Positions 6,268 through 13,894 of a stretch of DNA of 15,329 nt are shown here, piece after piece. The stretch's first letter is position 1. Each line of letters begins with the position of its first letter. Below the pieces are notes generated by a model that saw only the letters and a program-made list of their open reading frames with translations, was not told the DNA's origin and ran no database searches. The stretch is taken from contig JAPOON010000398.1 in NCBI GenBank assembly GCA_026713405.1, positions 1-15,329 on the forward strand, written 5' to 3'. Source of the stretch: Gammaproteobacteria bacterium (GTDB lineage: Bacteria > Pseudomonadota > Gammaproteobacteria > Pseudomonadales > Azotimanducaceae_A). The translations under genes and the position numbers were made by a program.

Positions 6268-7593
6268 ATGGCCGAAGCAAAGTCAAGGGTGAGCGATGCC
6301 TTCAAGGTCGACGACAAGCTCGAGAAGGAGTTTGAACAGGCCCTCAAGTATGAGTTGAAGGACGAAGACATCGAACGGGCCAGGCTGCTGGTCGGGGTGA
6401 ATGTCGCCAGCAGGGAGCGGGAACTCTTCTCCGAAGCCACGCCGGATGCCATCCGCAACTGGGCCCAGGGTATGGGCGATGACACCCCCCTGTACACCGA
6501 CGAAAGCTACGGCCCCACCACAAGGTGGGGCACGCAGATTGCCCACGGCACCATGGTCGGTCACGTGAAGACCCCCATGATGGGCGACCCGATGCCAGAG
6601 GAATTGAAAAAGGCCACCAAGGGCCTGTTCCGCGGCGTGCACGTCTTTGTTTCCGGGGGTACCTGGGACTGGTACCGGCACCTGCGCCCCGGCGACCGCG
6701 TCTTCACCTATAGGGGTGAAGAATCCGTGGAGGAAAAGAAATCCGAGTTCGCGGAACGCTCCGTCATACGCGTGAGCCGCAGCGTGAACATCAATCAGCA
6801 CGGCGAGGTGGTGGGCGTTTATCGCACGCTGCGCGTGGAAACCGAGCGCAGAAAATCCCGCAGCAAAGGCAAGTACGCCGGCATCGAGGCTGCCAACTAC
6901 ACCGATGCGGATTACGAGCGCATAGACGCCATCTACCAGGCGGAGCACGCCCGCGGTCCGGAACAGCGCTATTGGGAAGACGTCGAGGTGGGCGATGAGA
7001 TGCAACCCATGGTGAAAGGCCCCCTCACCGTTTCCGAGATCATCGCCGTGCATGCCGGCGGCTACGGCTTCGTGCCCTATGGCCTCAAGTCGTCCCGGCT
7101 TGGCTACAAGAACCGCAAGCGCATCGCGCCGTTCTATATCAAGAACGAGATGGGGGTGTGGGACGTGGCGCAGCGCCTGCACTGGGACAACGAATGGGCC
7201 AAGGCCATCGGCAATCCGCTGGCATACGACTACGGCGTGATGCGGCAGTGCTGGTTGTACCACATGGTGTCTGACTGGTGCGGCGACGACGCCTTCATCG
7301 AGCGTCTCGAGGACTCCATTCGCAAGTTCAACTACCAGGGGGATACCCAGTTTCTTACCGGCAAGGTGGTGAACAAGCGCGAACAGGACGGGCGCTACCT
7401 GGTCGACCTGGAAATGCACATGGTCAACCAGCGCGGCACCGAGACCGCCTACGGTTCAGCCACGGTCTCCCTGCCGTCCCGGGAGGCGGGCCTGCCGCCC
7501 CTGCCCGCGGTACCGGTGGCGTTGCAACGGGAAGCTGCACGCATGTTCGCGCGCCACAACGAACTTCTGGCGGAGCGGCGACGGAGCGGATGA
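6268..7593 (+). CDS. Two-domain hot-dog acyl-CoA dehydratase/hydratase (FAS1-like/MaoC type)
   Basis: Probably hydrates or dehydrates a CoA thioester in a beta-oxidation-like step. The 441-residue protein holds two hot-dog halves: the first at about 50-195, with GDDTPLYTDESYG followed by GTQIAHGTMVG (the FAS1-like dehydratase version of the hydratase-2 motif, with Tyr in place of His), the second at about 235-402, with LYHMVSDWCGDDAF and VNQRGTETAYGSATVSLPSR. The N-terminal 40 residues are charged and probably helical. Single chains of two hot-dog domains are normal for this family, one half keeping the catalytic residues. First gene of a coupled three-gene operon (next ATG overlaps its TGA), with a visible promoter and Shine-Dalgarno and a divergent GntR regulator. 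Substrate is not deducible. Confidence 0.85.
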   Translation: MAEAKSRVSDAFKVDDKLEKEFEQALKYELKDEDIERARLLVGVNVASRERELFSEATPDAIRNWAQGMGDDTPLYTDESYGPTTRWGTQIAHGTMVGHVKTPMMGDPMPEELKKATKGLFRGVHVFVSGGTWDWYRHLRPGDRVFTYRGEESVEEKKSEFAERSVIRVSRSVNINQHGEVVGVYRTLRVETERRKSRSKGKYAGIEAANYTDADYERIDAIYQAEHARGPEQRYWEDVEVGDEMQPMVKGPLTVSEIIAVHAGGYGFVPYGLKSSRLGYKNRKRIAPFYIKNEMGVWDVAQRLHWDNEWAKAIGNPLAYDYGVMRQCWLYHMVSDWCGDDAFIERLEDSIRKFNYQGDTQFLTGKVVNKREQDGRYLVDLEMHMVNQRGTETAYGSATVSLPSREAGLPPLPAVPVALQREAARMFARHNELLAERRRSG

Positions 7594-8042
7594 ATCACCC
7601 CGACGCGGTGTGGGTATTCGATGTAGACGGGACGCTGATCGGTTCCGTGCGCAGCGACATTCTGCGGCCGGGTGCCATGGAACTGCTGGATCGGCTGCGC
7701 GACGCCGGGGCGACGCTGGTGCTGTGGAGCGCCGGCGGCGCCGGCTATGCGAAAAACATGCTCGCGCAGTTTCGCATCGACCACTATTTCGCCGCCTTCT
7801 ACAGCAAGGACCGGCGGGGCTCGGACGGCCGCTATGTGGTCGATCACCTACGCCCCGAACACCGGCCGGGAACGCTGGTAGACGATTACCCCATCGACGT
7901 TCCGCAGACGCCGCGCGTCATCGGCGTCCCGCAGTTTCTGGGCGGCAACCCCCATGACCTGGGGCTCGACGGCGCTCTGGATATCGCCCGCTGCCTGGAA
8001 CCGCTGCCCGGGGCCGGCGACGCGTGCGGACTACGCCCATGA
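7590..8042 (+). CDS. Small HAD-superfamily hydrolase (phosphatase-like)
   Basis: A 150-residue HAD-fold hydrolase. All four motifs are visible: DVDGT (Asp11 nucleophile, Asp13 acid/base), Ser47 in LWSAGG, Lys73 in YSKD, and Asp98-Asp99 in VDDYP. There is almost no cap, as in C0-type HADs that act on macromolecules or bulky phosphates. The start is the ATG overlapping the dehydratase stop (ATGA, 7590-7593). Longer upstream frames only reread the dehydratase. The stop again overlaps the crotonase ATG (8039-8042). Being locked between two acyl-CoA enzymes implies matched expression. It could act on a phosphorylated intermediate, for example one made by a kinase such as the neighbouring APH-type proteins (speculative). 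Confidence 0.85.
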   Translation: MNHPDAVWVFDVDGTLIGSVRSDILRPGAMELLDRLRDAGATLVLWSAGGAGYAKNMLAQFRIDHYFAAFYSKDRRGSDGRYVVDHLRPEHRPGTLVDDYPIDVPQTPRVIGVPQFLGGNPHDLGLDGALDIARCLEPLPGAGDACGLRP

Positions 8043-8821
8043 GCCAACCGCTGGTGCTTTACGAGGAACGGGGTGCGGTCGCCCTGATCACCTACAACCG
8101 CCCCGAAACGCGCAATGCCTGGAACGTGCAGATGATCCGTGAAGCCATGGCGGCGGTCGAGCGCGGCAACTCCTCAGACGCCGTGGGCGCCATTGTGATC
8201 ACCGCCTCCGGGCCCGTGTTCTGCTCCGGTGTCGATTTCAAATCCCCGCCGGAGCCAAAAGATCCGGAAACCGGAATTCGCCCCAGGGTCTCCACCATCG
8301 GCATGGCCCGGGACACCAGCTGGCTGCACCTGCTCGCAGGCTCCAAGCCCAGCATCGCCGCCATCAACGGGCGCGCCATCGGCCTTGGCGTTACCCACAC
8401 GCTGGCCGCCGACATTCGCATGGGCGCCGCTTCATCGAGCTACTCCTTTGCGTTTCTGGAGCGCGGCACCATGCCGGAATTCGGGTGCACCGCCTTGCTG
8501 CCGCGAATTGTCGGCTACGGCCGTGCCGTGGACATCTGCCTCAGCGCGCAAACCCTGACCGCGCCCGAAGCCCGTGAGGTCGGTCTGATCACCCGCATCG
8601 CACCGGACGACGAGCTTCTCGAACAGGCCCTGGCGCTCGGCGAACGGCTCGCGAGCTTCCCGGCACTGGCCATGGGGCTCACCCGGCGAATGTTGCAGGC
8701 AAACGCTACCGAGAGCGACCTCAATGCCATGCTGGGTACCGAGCGGGAAGGATTCGTGCGTTACATCAAGGCGACTCGCGTCAGCAACACGGCCAACACC
8801 ACGATCAAGGCGCCGCAGTAA
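8039..8821 (+). CDS. Enoyl-CoA hydratase/isomerase (crotonase) family protein
   Basis: A 260-residue crotonase. The CoA-binding and oxyanion-hole segments are FCSGVDFK (61-68) and INGRAIGLGVTHTLAADIR (109-127). Compared with mitochondrial enoyl-CoA hydratase, the first catalytic Glu (Glu144, in GGGCE) is Thr119 here, while the second (Glu164) aligns with Glu141 in FLERG. A further acid, Glu147 in MPEFGCT, falls where delta3-delta2-enoyl-CoA isomerases carry their catalytic Glu (PEGCSS type). An isomerase or another crotonase reaction is therefore more likely than plain hydration. I chose ATG 8039, which overlaps the HAD stop, rather than GTG 8024. Third and last gene of the coupled operon; it converges on the MDR gene with 8 bp between stops. 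Confidence 0.9.
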   Translation: MSQPLVLYEERGAVALITYNRPETRNAWNVQMIREAMAAVERGNSSDAVGAIVITASGPVFCSGVDFKSPPEPKDPETGIRPRVSTIGMARDTSWLHLLAGSKPSIAAINGRAIGLGVTHTLAADIRMGAASSSYSFAFLERGTMPEFGCTALLPRIVGYGRAVDICLSAQTLTAPEAREVGLITRIAPDDELLEQALALGERLASFPALAMGLTRRMLQANATESDLNAMLGTEREGFVRYIKATRVSNTANTTIKAPQ

Positions 8822-8840
8822 CCGCCGGCTCAGGCGCCTT
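8807..8840. terminator. Perfect inverted repeat across two convergent stop codons
   Basis: AAGGCGCC (8807-8814) and GGCGCCTT (8833-8840) are exact reverse complements around an 18-nt loop that contains the crotonase TAA (8819-8821) and the MDR stop (8830-8832). The arms are coding in both genes. Position and symmetry suggest a bidirectional terminator or mRNA 3'-end stabiliser, though no U-tract follows on either side. Confidence 0.45.
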
Positions 8841-9813
8841 CGCTGCCCATCTCCAGCACCACCTTGCCCAGGGTCTGCCCGCTTGCCACGGCCTGCATGG
8901 CCTCGACGACCTCCCGCAGCGGATACACCGCACTGATTCTCGGGCGCAGCCCCTCCGCCACCAGCCGGTCAAGCTTCGCTTCAGCCTCGGCCGCGCGTTG
9001 CGGCGCGTTGTCGGCGAACGTCCGTATGTCGAGGCCCCGAATCTGCACCCCTTTCAGCAGCACCAGGTTCAGGGGAATGCGTGGAATCTCGCCGCAGGCG
9101 TAACCGACGGTGACAAAGCGACCGCCGAAGCGCATGGCGCGCAGCGCCACCTCGGCAAGCGCGCCGCCCACCGGATCGATCACGATATTGGAACCGTCCC
9201 CCGTCGCCTCGCGAATGGCTTCCTTGAGATCCGCCCGCCCCGACAGCAACGCGGCATCGGCCCCCCAATTCAGGCACGCCGACAGCTTGGCTTCGGTGGA
9301 CGCCAGCGCCAGGGTGCGGCAACCTAGGCGCCCAGCCACATCGACAGCCGCGGAGCCAACGCCGCCCGCCGCCCCGGTGACGGCCACCCACTCACCGGGT
9401 TGTGCCTCGGCCACGCCGACCAGTGCCGCGCAGGCTGTGCGCCCGGTGACGCCGAAACTCGCGCCTTCGGCAAAGCTCAGCTCTGCGGGGAGTACGCTCA
9501 GACGATCGCGGGGCAGCACCACCTGCTCGGCAAAGGCGCCCACCATCTGCGACCCCCGCACCCTGGCCCCCGGCACCAGGTCGGTGACCGCGGCGCCAAC
9601 CTCGAGCACCTCTCCGGCAAACTCGCTTCCCGGCGTGAAAGGCACGGGTACCGGCACCTGGTAGCGGTTGGCCGCAATGAGTACGTCCGGGAAATTGACC
9701 GATGCCGCGCGTACTCCGACCCGCACCTCATGCGACTGCGGGCCCGGTGTGGGCATCTCCTCCAGGACGATGGATTCCGGCGGCCCGTGCGCGTACAGGC
9801 GTGCTGCGAGCAT
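8830..9813 (-). CDS. Zinc-independent MDR oxidoreductase (NADPH:quinone reductase-like)
   Basis: Medium-chain dehydrogenase/reductase of 327 residues, most similar in layout to quinone oxidoreductases and 2-enoyl reductases, which use NAD(P)H to reduce an activated C=C or a quinone. The N-terminal GroES-like domain shows ASVNFPDVLIAANRYQ and FTPGSEFAGEVLEVG. The Rossmann part shows VTGAAGGVGSAAV (145-157), a conserved STEAK, and IVIDPVGG. The cysteine and histidine ligands of zinc alcohol dehydrogenases are absent. Last gene of the minus-strand operon, starting 2 bp after the phosphotransferase stop, so co-translated with it. It may reduce an enoyl or enone intermediate of the local pathway (inference). 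Confidence 0.9.
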   Translation of the reverse strand: MLAARLYAHGPPESIVLEEMPTPGPQSHEVRVGVRAASVNFPDVLIAANRYQVPVPVPFTPGSEFAGEVLEVGAAVTDLVPGARVRGSQMVGAFAEQVVLPRDRLSVLPAELSFAEGASFGVTGRTACAALVGVAEAQPGEWVAVTGAAGGVGSAAVDVAGRLGCRTLALASTEAKLSACLNWGADAALLSGRADLKEAIREATGDGSNIVIDPVGGALAEVALRAMRFGGRFVTVGYACGEIPRIPLNLVLLKGVQIRGLDIRTFADNAPQRAAEAEAKLDRLVAEGLRPRISAVYPLREVVEAMQAVASGQTLGKVVLEMGSEGA

Positions 9814-9815
9814 CT

Positions 9816-10817
9816 TCAGCCGAGGAACTGCGCGGCCCAGTCGAGGAGCCGCGGGATATTCTCCTCCATGCTCGCCGTGTCGACGCCTTCCCGGGCCAGC
9901 CGACGATTGTTCTTGACGATCAGTGCCGATGCCGCCGCCTGCTTGTAGCGCACCAGGGCAGCGAACCAGCCGAAGTCCTGCACGGGCCGACCCGACGCCT
10001 GCTCATAGGCGCCGGCAAGCTCGGCAACCGGCGGCATGCGGTCACCGCCTGGCTTCCTGTTCGGGTGGCGCCAGTCGCTGTTCAACAGAAACCAGGCCAG
10101 GTCCAGCCGCGGGTCGCCCAATGACCAGATCTCCCAGTCGATCAGTGCGCGGATCTCGCTGCCCACGCACTGCATGTTGCCCAGGCGATAGTCGCCGTGC
10201 AGCACCACCGGGGGCAGCTTTTCCGGCAATGCCGCCTGCAGGGCCGCATTGACGGCGTCTGCACGGCCATCGCCCTGCAATCCTTCATCTACCGTGGAGA
10301 AAGCGCGCTGCCAGCGTCCGACCTCCCGGGCGAGGTCGGTTTCCCGTTCGTCTTCGAACTGGCCGGCATCCACCCGCTGCAGGGCGGCCAGCATGCGCGC
10401 TGCGGCGAACGCTCGCGCCGTAACCTGGGCGTCGCTCACATCCGGGTTGCCGCCACGCAGCACGGGCTCGTAGCTCACTCCGGCCACAAAGCTCATGACC
10501 ACCAGGGGCGGGATCCCGGGCGGCGTCCCGGCATCGGTGCCGAGCACGGCCGGCACCATGACCCCGTCGGCGTCGGCCAGGCCCCTGAGCACCTTTGCCT
10601 GGCGCAGCACATCCCGATTACGCACCGGTTCCAACCCTGGCGGAGCGACCTTTATGACCACCTTGCGCGGCTCGCCGCCGTGCAGTTGCGCGGAATAGGT
10701 AAAGCTCGACGACCCCCCGTGCAGCGCCTCCACCTGATCGATGCCGGCGCCCACTGCCGCGGACGCGCGCCGCGCCAGTTCGTCCGGATCCGGCGCGGTG
10801 ACCTTACTCGGGCTCAC
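9816..10817 (-). CDS. APH/ACAD10-like phosphotransferase
   Basis: Kinase-fold protein of 333 residues that would phosphorylate a small hydroxylated molecule with ATP or GTP. Seen: Lys56 in VVIKVAP (nucleotide-binding Lys), the Brenner motif LHGDYRLGN with catalytic Asp209 and Asn214, and ALIDWEIWSLGDPRLDLAW with metal-binding Asp227. I start at GTG 10817, 11 bp past the amidohydrolase stop. A longer frame to 10976 overlaps the amidohydrolase and gives an Arg/Gly-rich leader that is not family-like. The Shine-Dalgarno is weak, as expected for a coupled gene. Related kinase domains are fused to acyl-CoA dehydrogenases in ACAD10/11, where hydroxyacyl-CoAs are phosphorylated before elimination. 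A similar role with the nearby CoA enzymes is attractive but unproven. Confidence 0.87.
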   Translation of the reverse strand: MSPSKVTAPDPDELARRASAAVGAGIDQVEALHGGSSSFTYSAQLHGGEPRKVVIKVAPPGLEPVRNRDVLRQAKVLRGLADADGVMVPAVLGTDAGTPPGIPPLVVMSFVAGVSYEPVLRGGNPDVSDAQVTARAFAAARMLAALQRVDAGQFEDERETDLAREVGRWQRAFSTVDEGLQGDGRADAVNAALQAALPEKLPPVVLHGDYRLGNMQCVGSEIRALIDWEIWSLGDPRLDLAWFLLNSDWRHPNRKPGGDRMPPVAELAGAYEQASGRPVQDFGWFAALVRYKQAAASALIVKNNRRLAREGVDTASMEENIPRLLDWAAQFLG

Positions 10818-10828
10818 GTTCCAGCCTG

Positions 10829-12145
10829 TCAGGCATCCGCGGGCGCGGTCACGCCGACGATGTCCTGCGAGGTCACCACCTTGCCCGGCGCGTAGCCGCG
10901 CGGGGCAATGCCGGCCAGTGACCTGGGTTCCTTGTCCACATTCGAGGCCAGCTTGCGCAGCGCCGCCACCGTACATTTCTCGCGGCCGCCCGCCCGCTCC
11001 ATGCCGTCGAAGTGCCAGTCGCGGAACACGTTCTGATGCGTGATCCTGTCGATCTCGTCATCGGGTATGCCCCCCGGCACGCTCTGTATGCTGCGCCACA
11101 GGCCTTCCGGATAGTCCGGCCACAGGCAGTCCGAATGCGGGTAGTCGACTTCCAGCGTGATGTTGTCAACGCCGATATGGTGACGGTTGAGCAGGCCCAC
11201 ATCGTCTTCGATGAAACAGGTGCGGATATGCTCACGGAATATATCGCTCGGCTTCCTGTCACCGTAACTCTTGTTGGTCCAGGCGCCGTGGTGGCGATTG
11301 GTGAAGTCGGCCCGTTCGAGCAGGTACGGCACCCAGCCGATGCCTCCCTCGGAGAGGGCCATCTTCAGGTTCGGGTAACGCAGGAACGCCTCCAGGGTGA
11401 TCCAGTCGGCGGCCGCGTTGGAGATGGACATGGGCATGGCGGTGATCCACGCCTCGATCGGGGATTCGGGGGACGGATGCGGCAGCGGTGTGCCCGAACC
11501 GATATGGCAGTTGAGCATGACACCCTCGCGATCGCAGATCTCCCACACCGGTTCCCATTCCGGCCGGTGAATGCCGGGCAGCCCGATACCCGCGGGATTG
11601 GAAGCAAAGCTGATCGACCGGCAACCCTTTTCGAGCACGCGCCCGATCTCCTTCACCGTATCGCCGACGTCCCACATCGGCACGAGGGCCAGTGGAATGA
11701 ATCGCGTGGGATGTTTGCCGCACCACTCATCGATGTGCCAGTTGTTGTAGGCCTGCAGCACCTCGTAGGCGTTGGCCGGGTCCTTGCGCGCCCGTTCGAG
11801 GAAAAATGCGCCATGAAAGCCGGGAAAGGAGGGAAAGCCCAGGGAGGAGAAGGTGCCGTTGGCATTCATGTCGTCCACCCGCGCGTCCACGTCGTAAGCC
11901 GCCTTGCGCATGTGATCGAAGCGCTGCGGCTCCATGCCCCATTCGTTCTTGGGACGGCCAACCACCGCGTTCAGGCCGATGTTGGACTTCATGAGATCGT
12001 CCCACACCCAGACCTGGTTGCCGTTCATCTCCCGGATTTGCGGGGCGTTGGCCCGCTGCGCCCGGGTAAGCTGATTGTCGAACATGTCCGGTGGCTCGAC
12101 GATGTGATCGTCCACGCTGGCAATGACCATGTCTTCCATGCGCAT
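10829..12145 (-). CDS. Amidohydrolase 2 (ACMSD-like) family metal-dependent hydrolase/decarboxylase
   Basis: TIM-barrel amidohydrolase of 438 residues. Likely metal-site residues: Asp12 and His14 in SVDDHIVEPPD (the HxH position of other members), His214 in NCHIGSG, Glu266 in SEGGIGW, and Asp334/His337 in EVDYPHSD. This set is usual for the ACMSD-like branch, whose members decarboxylate aromatic or unsaturated acids or hydrolyse C-C or amide bonds. Which reaction occurs here cannot be read. GGGGAG lies 8 nt ahead of ATG 12145; a second ATG two codons on is less well placed. No signal peptide; cytoplasmic. First gene of the operon with the phosphotransferase and MDR enzyme, and divergent from a second phosphotransferase. 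Confidence 0.88.
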   Translation of the reverse strand: MRMEDMVIASVDDHIVEPPDMFDNQLTRAQRANAPQIREMNGNQVWVWDDLMKSNIGLNAVVGRPKNEWGMEPQRFDHMRKAAYDVDARVDDMNANGTFSSLGFPSFPGFHGAFFLERARKDPANAYEVLQAYNNWHIDEWCGKHPTRFIPLALVPMWDVGDTVKEIGRVLEKGCRSISFASNPAGIGLPGIHRPEWEPVWEICDREGVMLNCHIGSGTPLPHPSPESPIEAWITAMPMSISNAAADWITLEAFLRYPNLKMALSEGGIGWVPYLLERADFTNRHHGAWTNKSYGDRKPSDIFREHIRTCFIEDDVGLLNRHHIGVDNITLEVDYPHSDCLWPDYPEGLWRSIQSVPGGIPDDEIDRITHQNVFRDWHFDGMERAGGREKCTVAALRKLASNVDKEPRSLAGIAPRGYAPGKVVTSQDIVGVTAPADA

Positions 12146-12163
12146 CGGCTTTCTCCCCGTGAT

Positions 12164-12185
12164 TTATTATCCAAATAAGTTAACT
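12164..12185. promoter_or_regulatory. AT-rich inverted repeats upstream of the amidohydrolase
   Basis: TTATT (12164-12168) and AATAA (12174-12178) flank 5 bp. The last A also begins a perfect palindrome, AGTTAACT (12178-12185). They lie 19-40 bp ahead of the amidohydrolase ATG, between its start and the putative promoter, where a repressor would block transcription. No regulator is identified. Confidence 0.3.
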
Positions 12186-12190
12186 ATATA

Positions 12191-12219
12191 ATGTTAGCTT
12201 CCCAGTGGAACGGGATCAA
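12191..12219 (-). promoter_or_regulatory. Possible promoter of the amidohydrolase operon
   Basis: Reading the minus strand, TTGATC (complement of 12214-12219) and TAACAT (complement of 12191-12196) are 17 bp apart, each matching 4 of 6 consensus bases. Transcription would begin near 12184. The 193-bp spacer 12146-12338 must also hold the promoter of the plus-strand phosphotransferase, for which I see no clear boxes. Confidence 0.35.
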
Positions 12220-12338
12220 CGCAGCAGGCGATGGCCACGCATGCCCGGCAGACGGGCCGTGATTGTCCATCGGCGCCGCTTCCGCGCCATAATGCCTCGC
12301 TTCGATGACCGTCCGCACGCTGCAGGCTCGAGACGCCC

Positions 12339-13760
12339 ATGGCAGAACTGGCACCTGATGTAGCCCAATGGATCAGCAGTGTAACGCGCGGCCGGATCAC
12401 CCGCGCGCAGCGCATTCTTGCCGGCGGCCGCTTTGGCTGGTACATCGACGTCGAAGACCGCGCGGGCACCGTGCACGAACTGTTTCTGCAACAGTCGCGT
12501 TCCGATGCCGGCGACCCCGGCCGTTCGCCCTTCAACTCGTTTCGTATGGAAGGGGAAATCTATCGGGCCCTGCACCGGCACATTCCCGTGCCCAGGCCCT
12601 GGGGCATCAATGAGCAGATCGGTGGCTTCCTCGTCGACCGGGTTCCCGGCGTGGCCTGGATGCACCCGCCCGCCGACCCGGGCGAGCAACTGAGCGTGGC
12701 GCAGGACTTCATTCGCCACATTGCCAAACTGCACACCCTGGATCCCGGTGAGCTGGACCTGCCGAGCTACCATCCCGTGAAAAGTGCCCGGGAACATCAA
12801 CTCGACCGCCTTGGGGTGTTTCGCGCCCAGGCCGAGGCCGGCGGCGAACCCATCGAGCCAATGCTGCGTATCTCGCTCGAGTTTCTGGAAAACAGCATTC
12901 CGGATTACGACGGGCCGGTGGTGCTGGTGCAGGGCGATACCGGCCCCGGCAACCTCATGTACAGGAACGGCCGGGTGACCGGCATCATCGACTGGGAACT
13001 TGCCCACCTCAGCGACCCCATGGACGACATTGCCTGGATGTGCTGGCGCACGGTGCAGCATACGTTCACCGACTTCGCCGAACGCATGCGCGAATACGAA
13101 GCCCTCTCCGGCCACCGGATCGATGTCGATCGCGTCAACTATTACCGTGTCAATGCGTTCGTCGTCCTGTGCGCGGTCTCGAGCTCCCAGGCAGGGGGAT
13201 TCGGGTTATCGAGCATGACCGAGGCGTCCGGCGAATCAAAGGCCGCCCGGTCGGCGATCGCGGAATCCGAACGCGATGCCGATGGCAGCGCATTCGCCAT
13301 GACGGCCCTGCATCGCCGCATGCGTATCACCGCGCTGGCGGACGCACTCGGGATCGCGCTTCCGCCGCGCCAGGTACGAGGCGAAGCCCCGGTACGGCCC
13401 GAATATTCATCCTACGACGATCTGCTGGAACAGATGCGGGTGATCGTTCCGGAGATCGGCGATGCCATGGCCACCCGCCACGCCAAGGGCGTGGTGCGCA
13501 AGCTCAAGCACCTCAAGGAACTGTCCCGCAACGGGGCGCTTTTCGATCGTTTCGAACTGGACCGTATCGCCAGTTTGCTCGGCAGGCGGCCGGAGTCGCT
13601 CGGCAAGGGGCGCGCCGCCCTGTATCAGGCAGCGGTCGCACGGGACATCTCGGACGAGGACTACATCCTCTACCACTGGGACCGGCTCGTGCATGATGAA
13701 CACCTCATGCAATACGCCGCCGGCACACTCTCGCGCCGCGACTGGCCGGCGCTTCACTGA
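12339..13760 (+). CDS. APH-type phosphotransferase with extra C-terminal (DUF6285-like) module
   Basis: A 473-residue protein. Residues about 20-335 form a kinase-like fold with the catalytic loop VQGDTGPGN (Asp200, Asn205) and IIDWELAHLSDP (Asp218, Asp226). The first loop residue is Gln where the other phosphotransferase has His, and the segment matching its nucleotide Lys reads LFLQQSR with no Lys. These features recur in a subgroup of ACAD10-like kinases (family knowledge). From about residue 355 to the end lies a helical region (YDDLLEQMRVIVPEIGDAMA, LDRIASLLG, YILYHWDRLVHDEHL) that looks to me like DUF6285, a small protein often encoded beside such kinases; here it would be fused. The ATG has only a weak Shine-Dalgarno. 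Divergent from the amidohydrolase, convergent with the ThDP enzyme. Probably phosphorylates a small molecule; substrate unknown. Confidence 0.82.
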   Translation: MAELAPDVAQWISSVTRGRITRAQRILAGGRFGWYIDVEDRAGTVHELFLQQSRSDAGDPGRSPFNSFRMEGEIYRALHRHIPVPRPWGINEQIGGFLVDRVPGVAWMHPPADPGEQLSVAQDFIRHIAKLHTLDPGELDLPSYHPVKSAREHQLDRLGVFRAQAEAGGEPIEPMLRISLEFLENSIPDYDGPVVLVQGDTGPGNLMYRNGRVTGIIDWELAHLSDPMDDIAWMCWRTVQHTFTDFAERMREYEALSGHRIDVDRVNYYRVNAFVVLCAVSSSQAGGFGLSSMTEASGESKAARSAIAESERDADGSAFAMTALHRRMRITALADALGIALPPRQVRGEAPVRPEYSSYDDLLEQMRVIVPEIGDAMATRHAKGVVRKLKHLKELSRNGALFDRFELDRIASLLGRRPESLGKGRAALYQAAVARDISDEDYILYHWDRLVHDEHLMQYAAGTLSRRDWPALH

Positions 13761-13833
13761 CCCTGATCAACCCCACGATATCGCGGTGCCTGCCATCGAC
13801 CGGAGCGCCTGTCGCCCGGAGTCGTCCCGAGCG

Positions 13834-13859
13834 GTGCAAGCCGGCAGATCGGCTTGTGC
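13834..13859. terminator. Hairpin between convergent phosphotransferase and ThDP genes
   Basis: GTGCAAGCCG (13834-13843) and CGGCTTGTGC (13850-13859) form a 10-bp stem (7 Watson-Crick pairs next to the loop, then two G-U pairs and a closing G-C) around a 6-nt loop. It lies in the 134-bp convergent spacer 13761-13894, the only notable structure there. No T-run follows, so intrinsic termination is uncertain. Confidence 0.4.
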
Positions 13860-13894
13860 ATCATCATCCCGACACCCGCACGAGTGGCGCCAGC

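Noticed and set aside
6283..7419. 378-codon open frame antisense to the hot-dog dehydratase
   Set aside because: Its composition is a mirror of the sense gene, with no recognisable domain, and the sense strand has promoter, Shine-Dalgarno and motifs.
11012..12178. 388-codon open frame antisense to the amidohydrolase
   Set aside because: It overlaps the metal-binding motifs of a clear amidohydrolase, has no Shine-Dalgarno, and resembles no known family.
12216..13115. 299-codon open frame antisense to the second phosphotransferase
   Set aside because: The sense strand encodes the kinase loop VQGDTGPGN and DWE motif, while the antisense product has no recognisable features.
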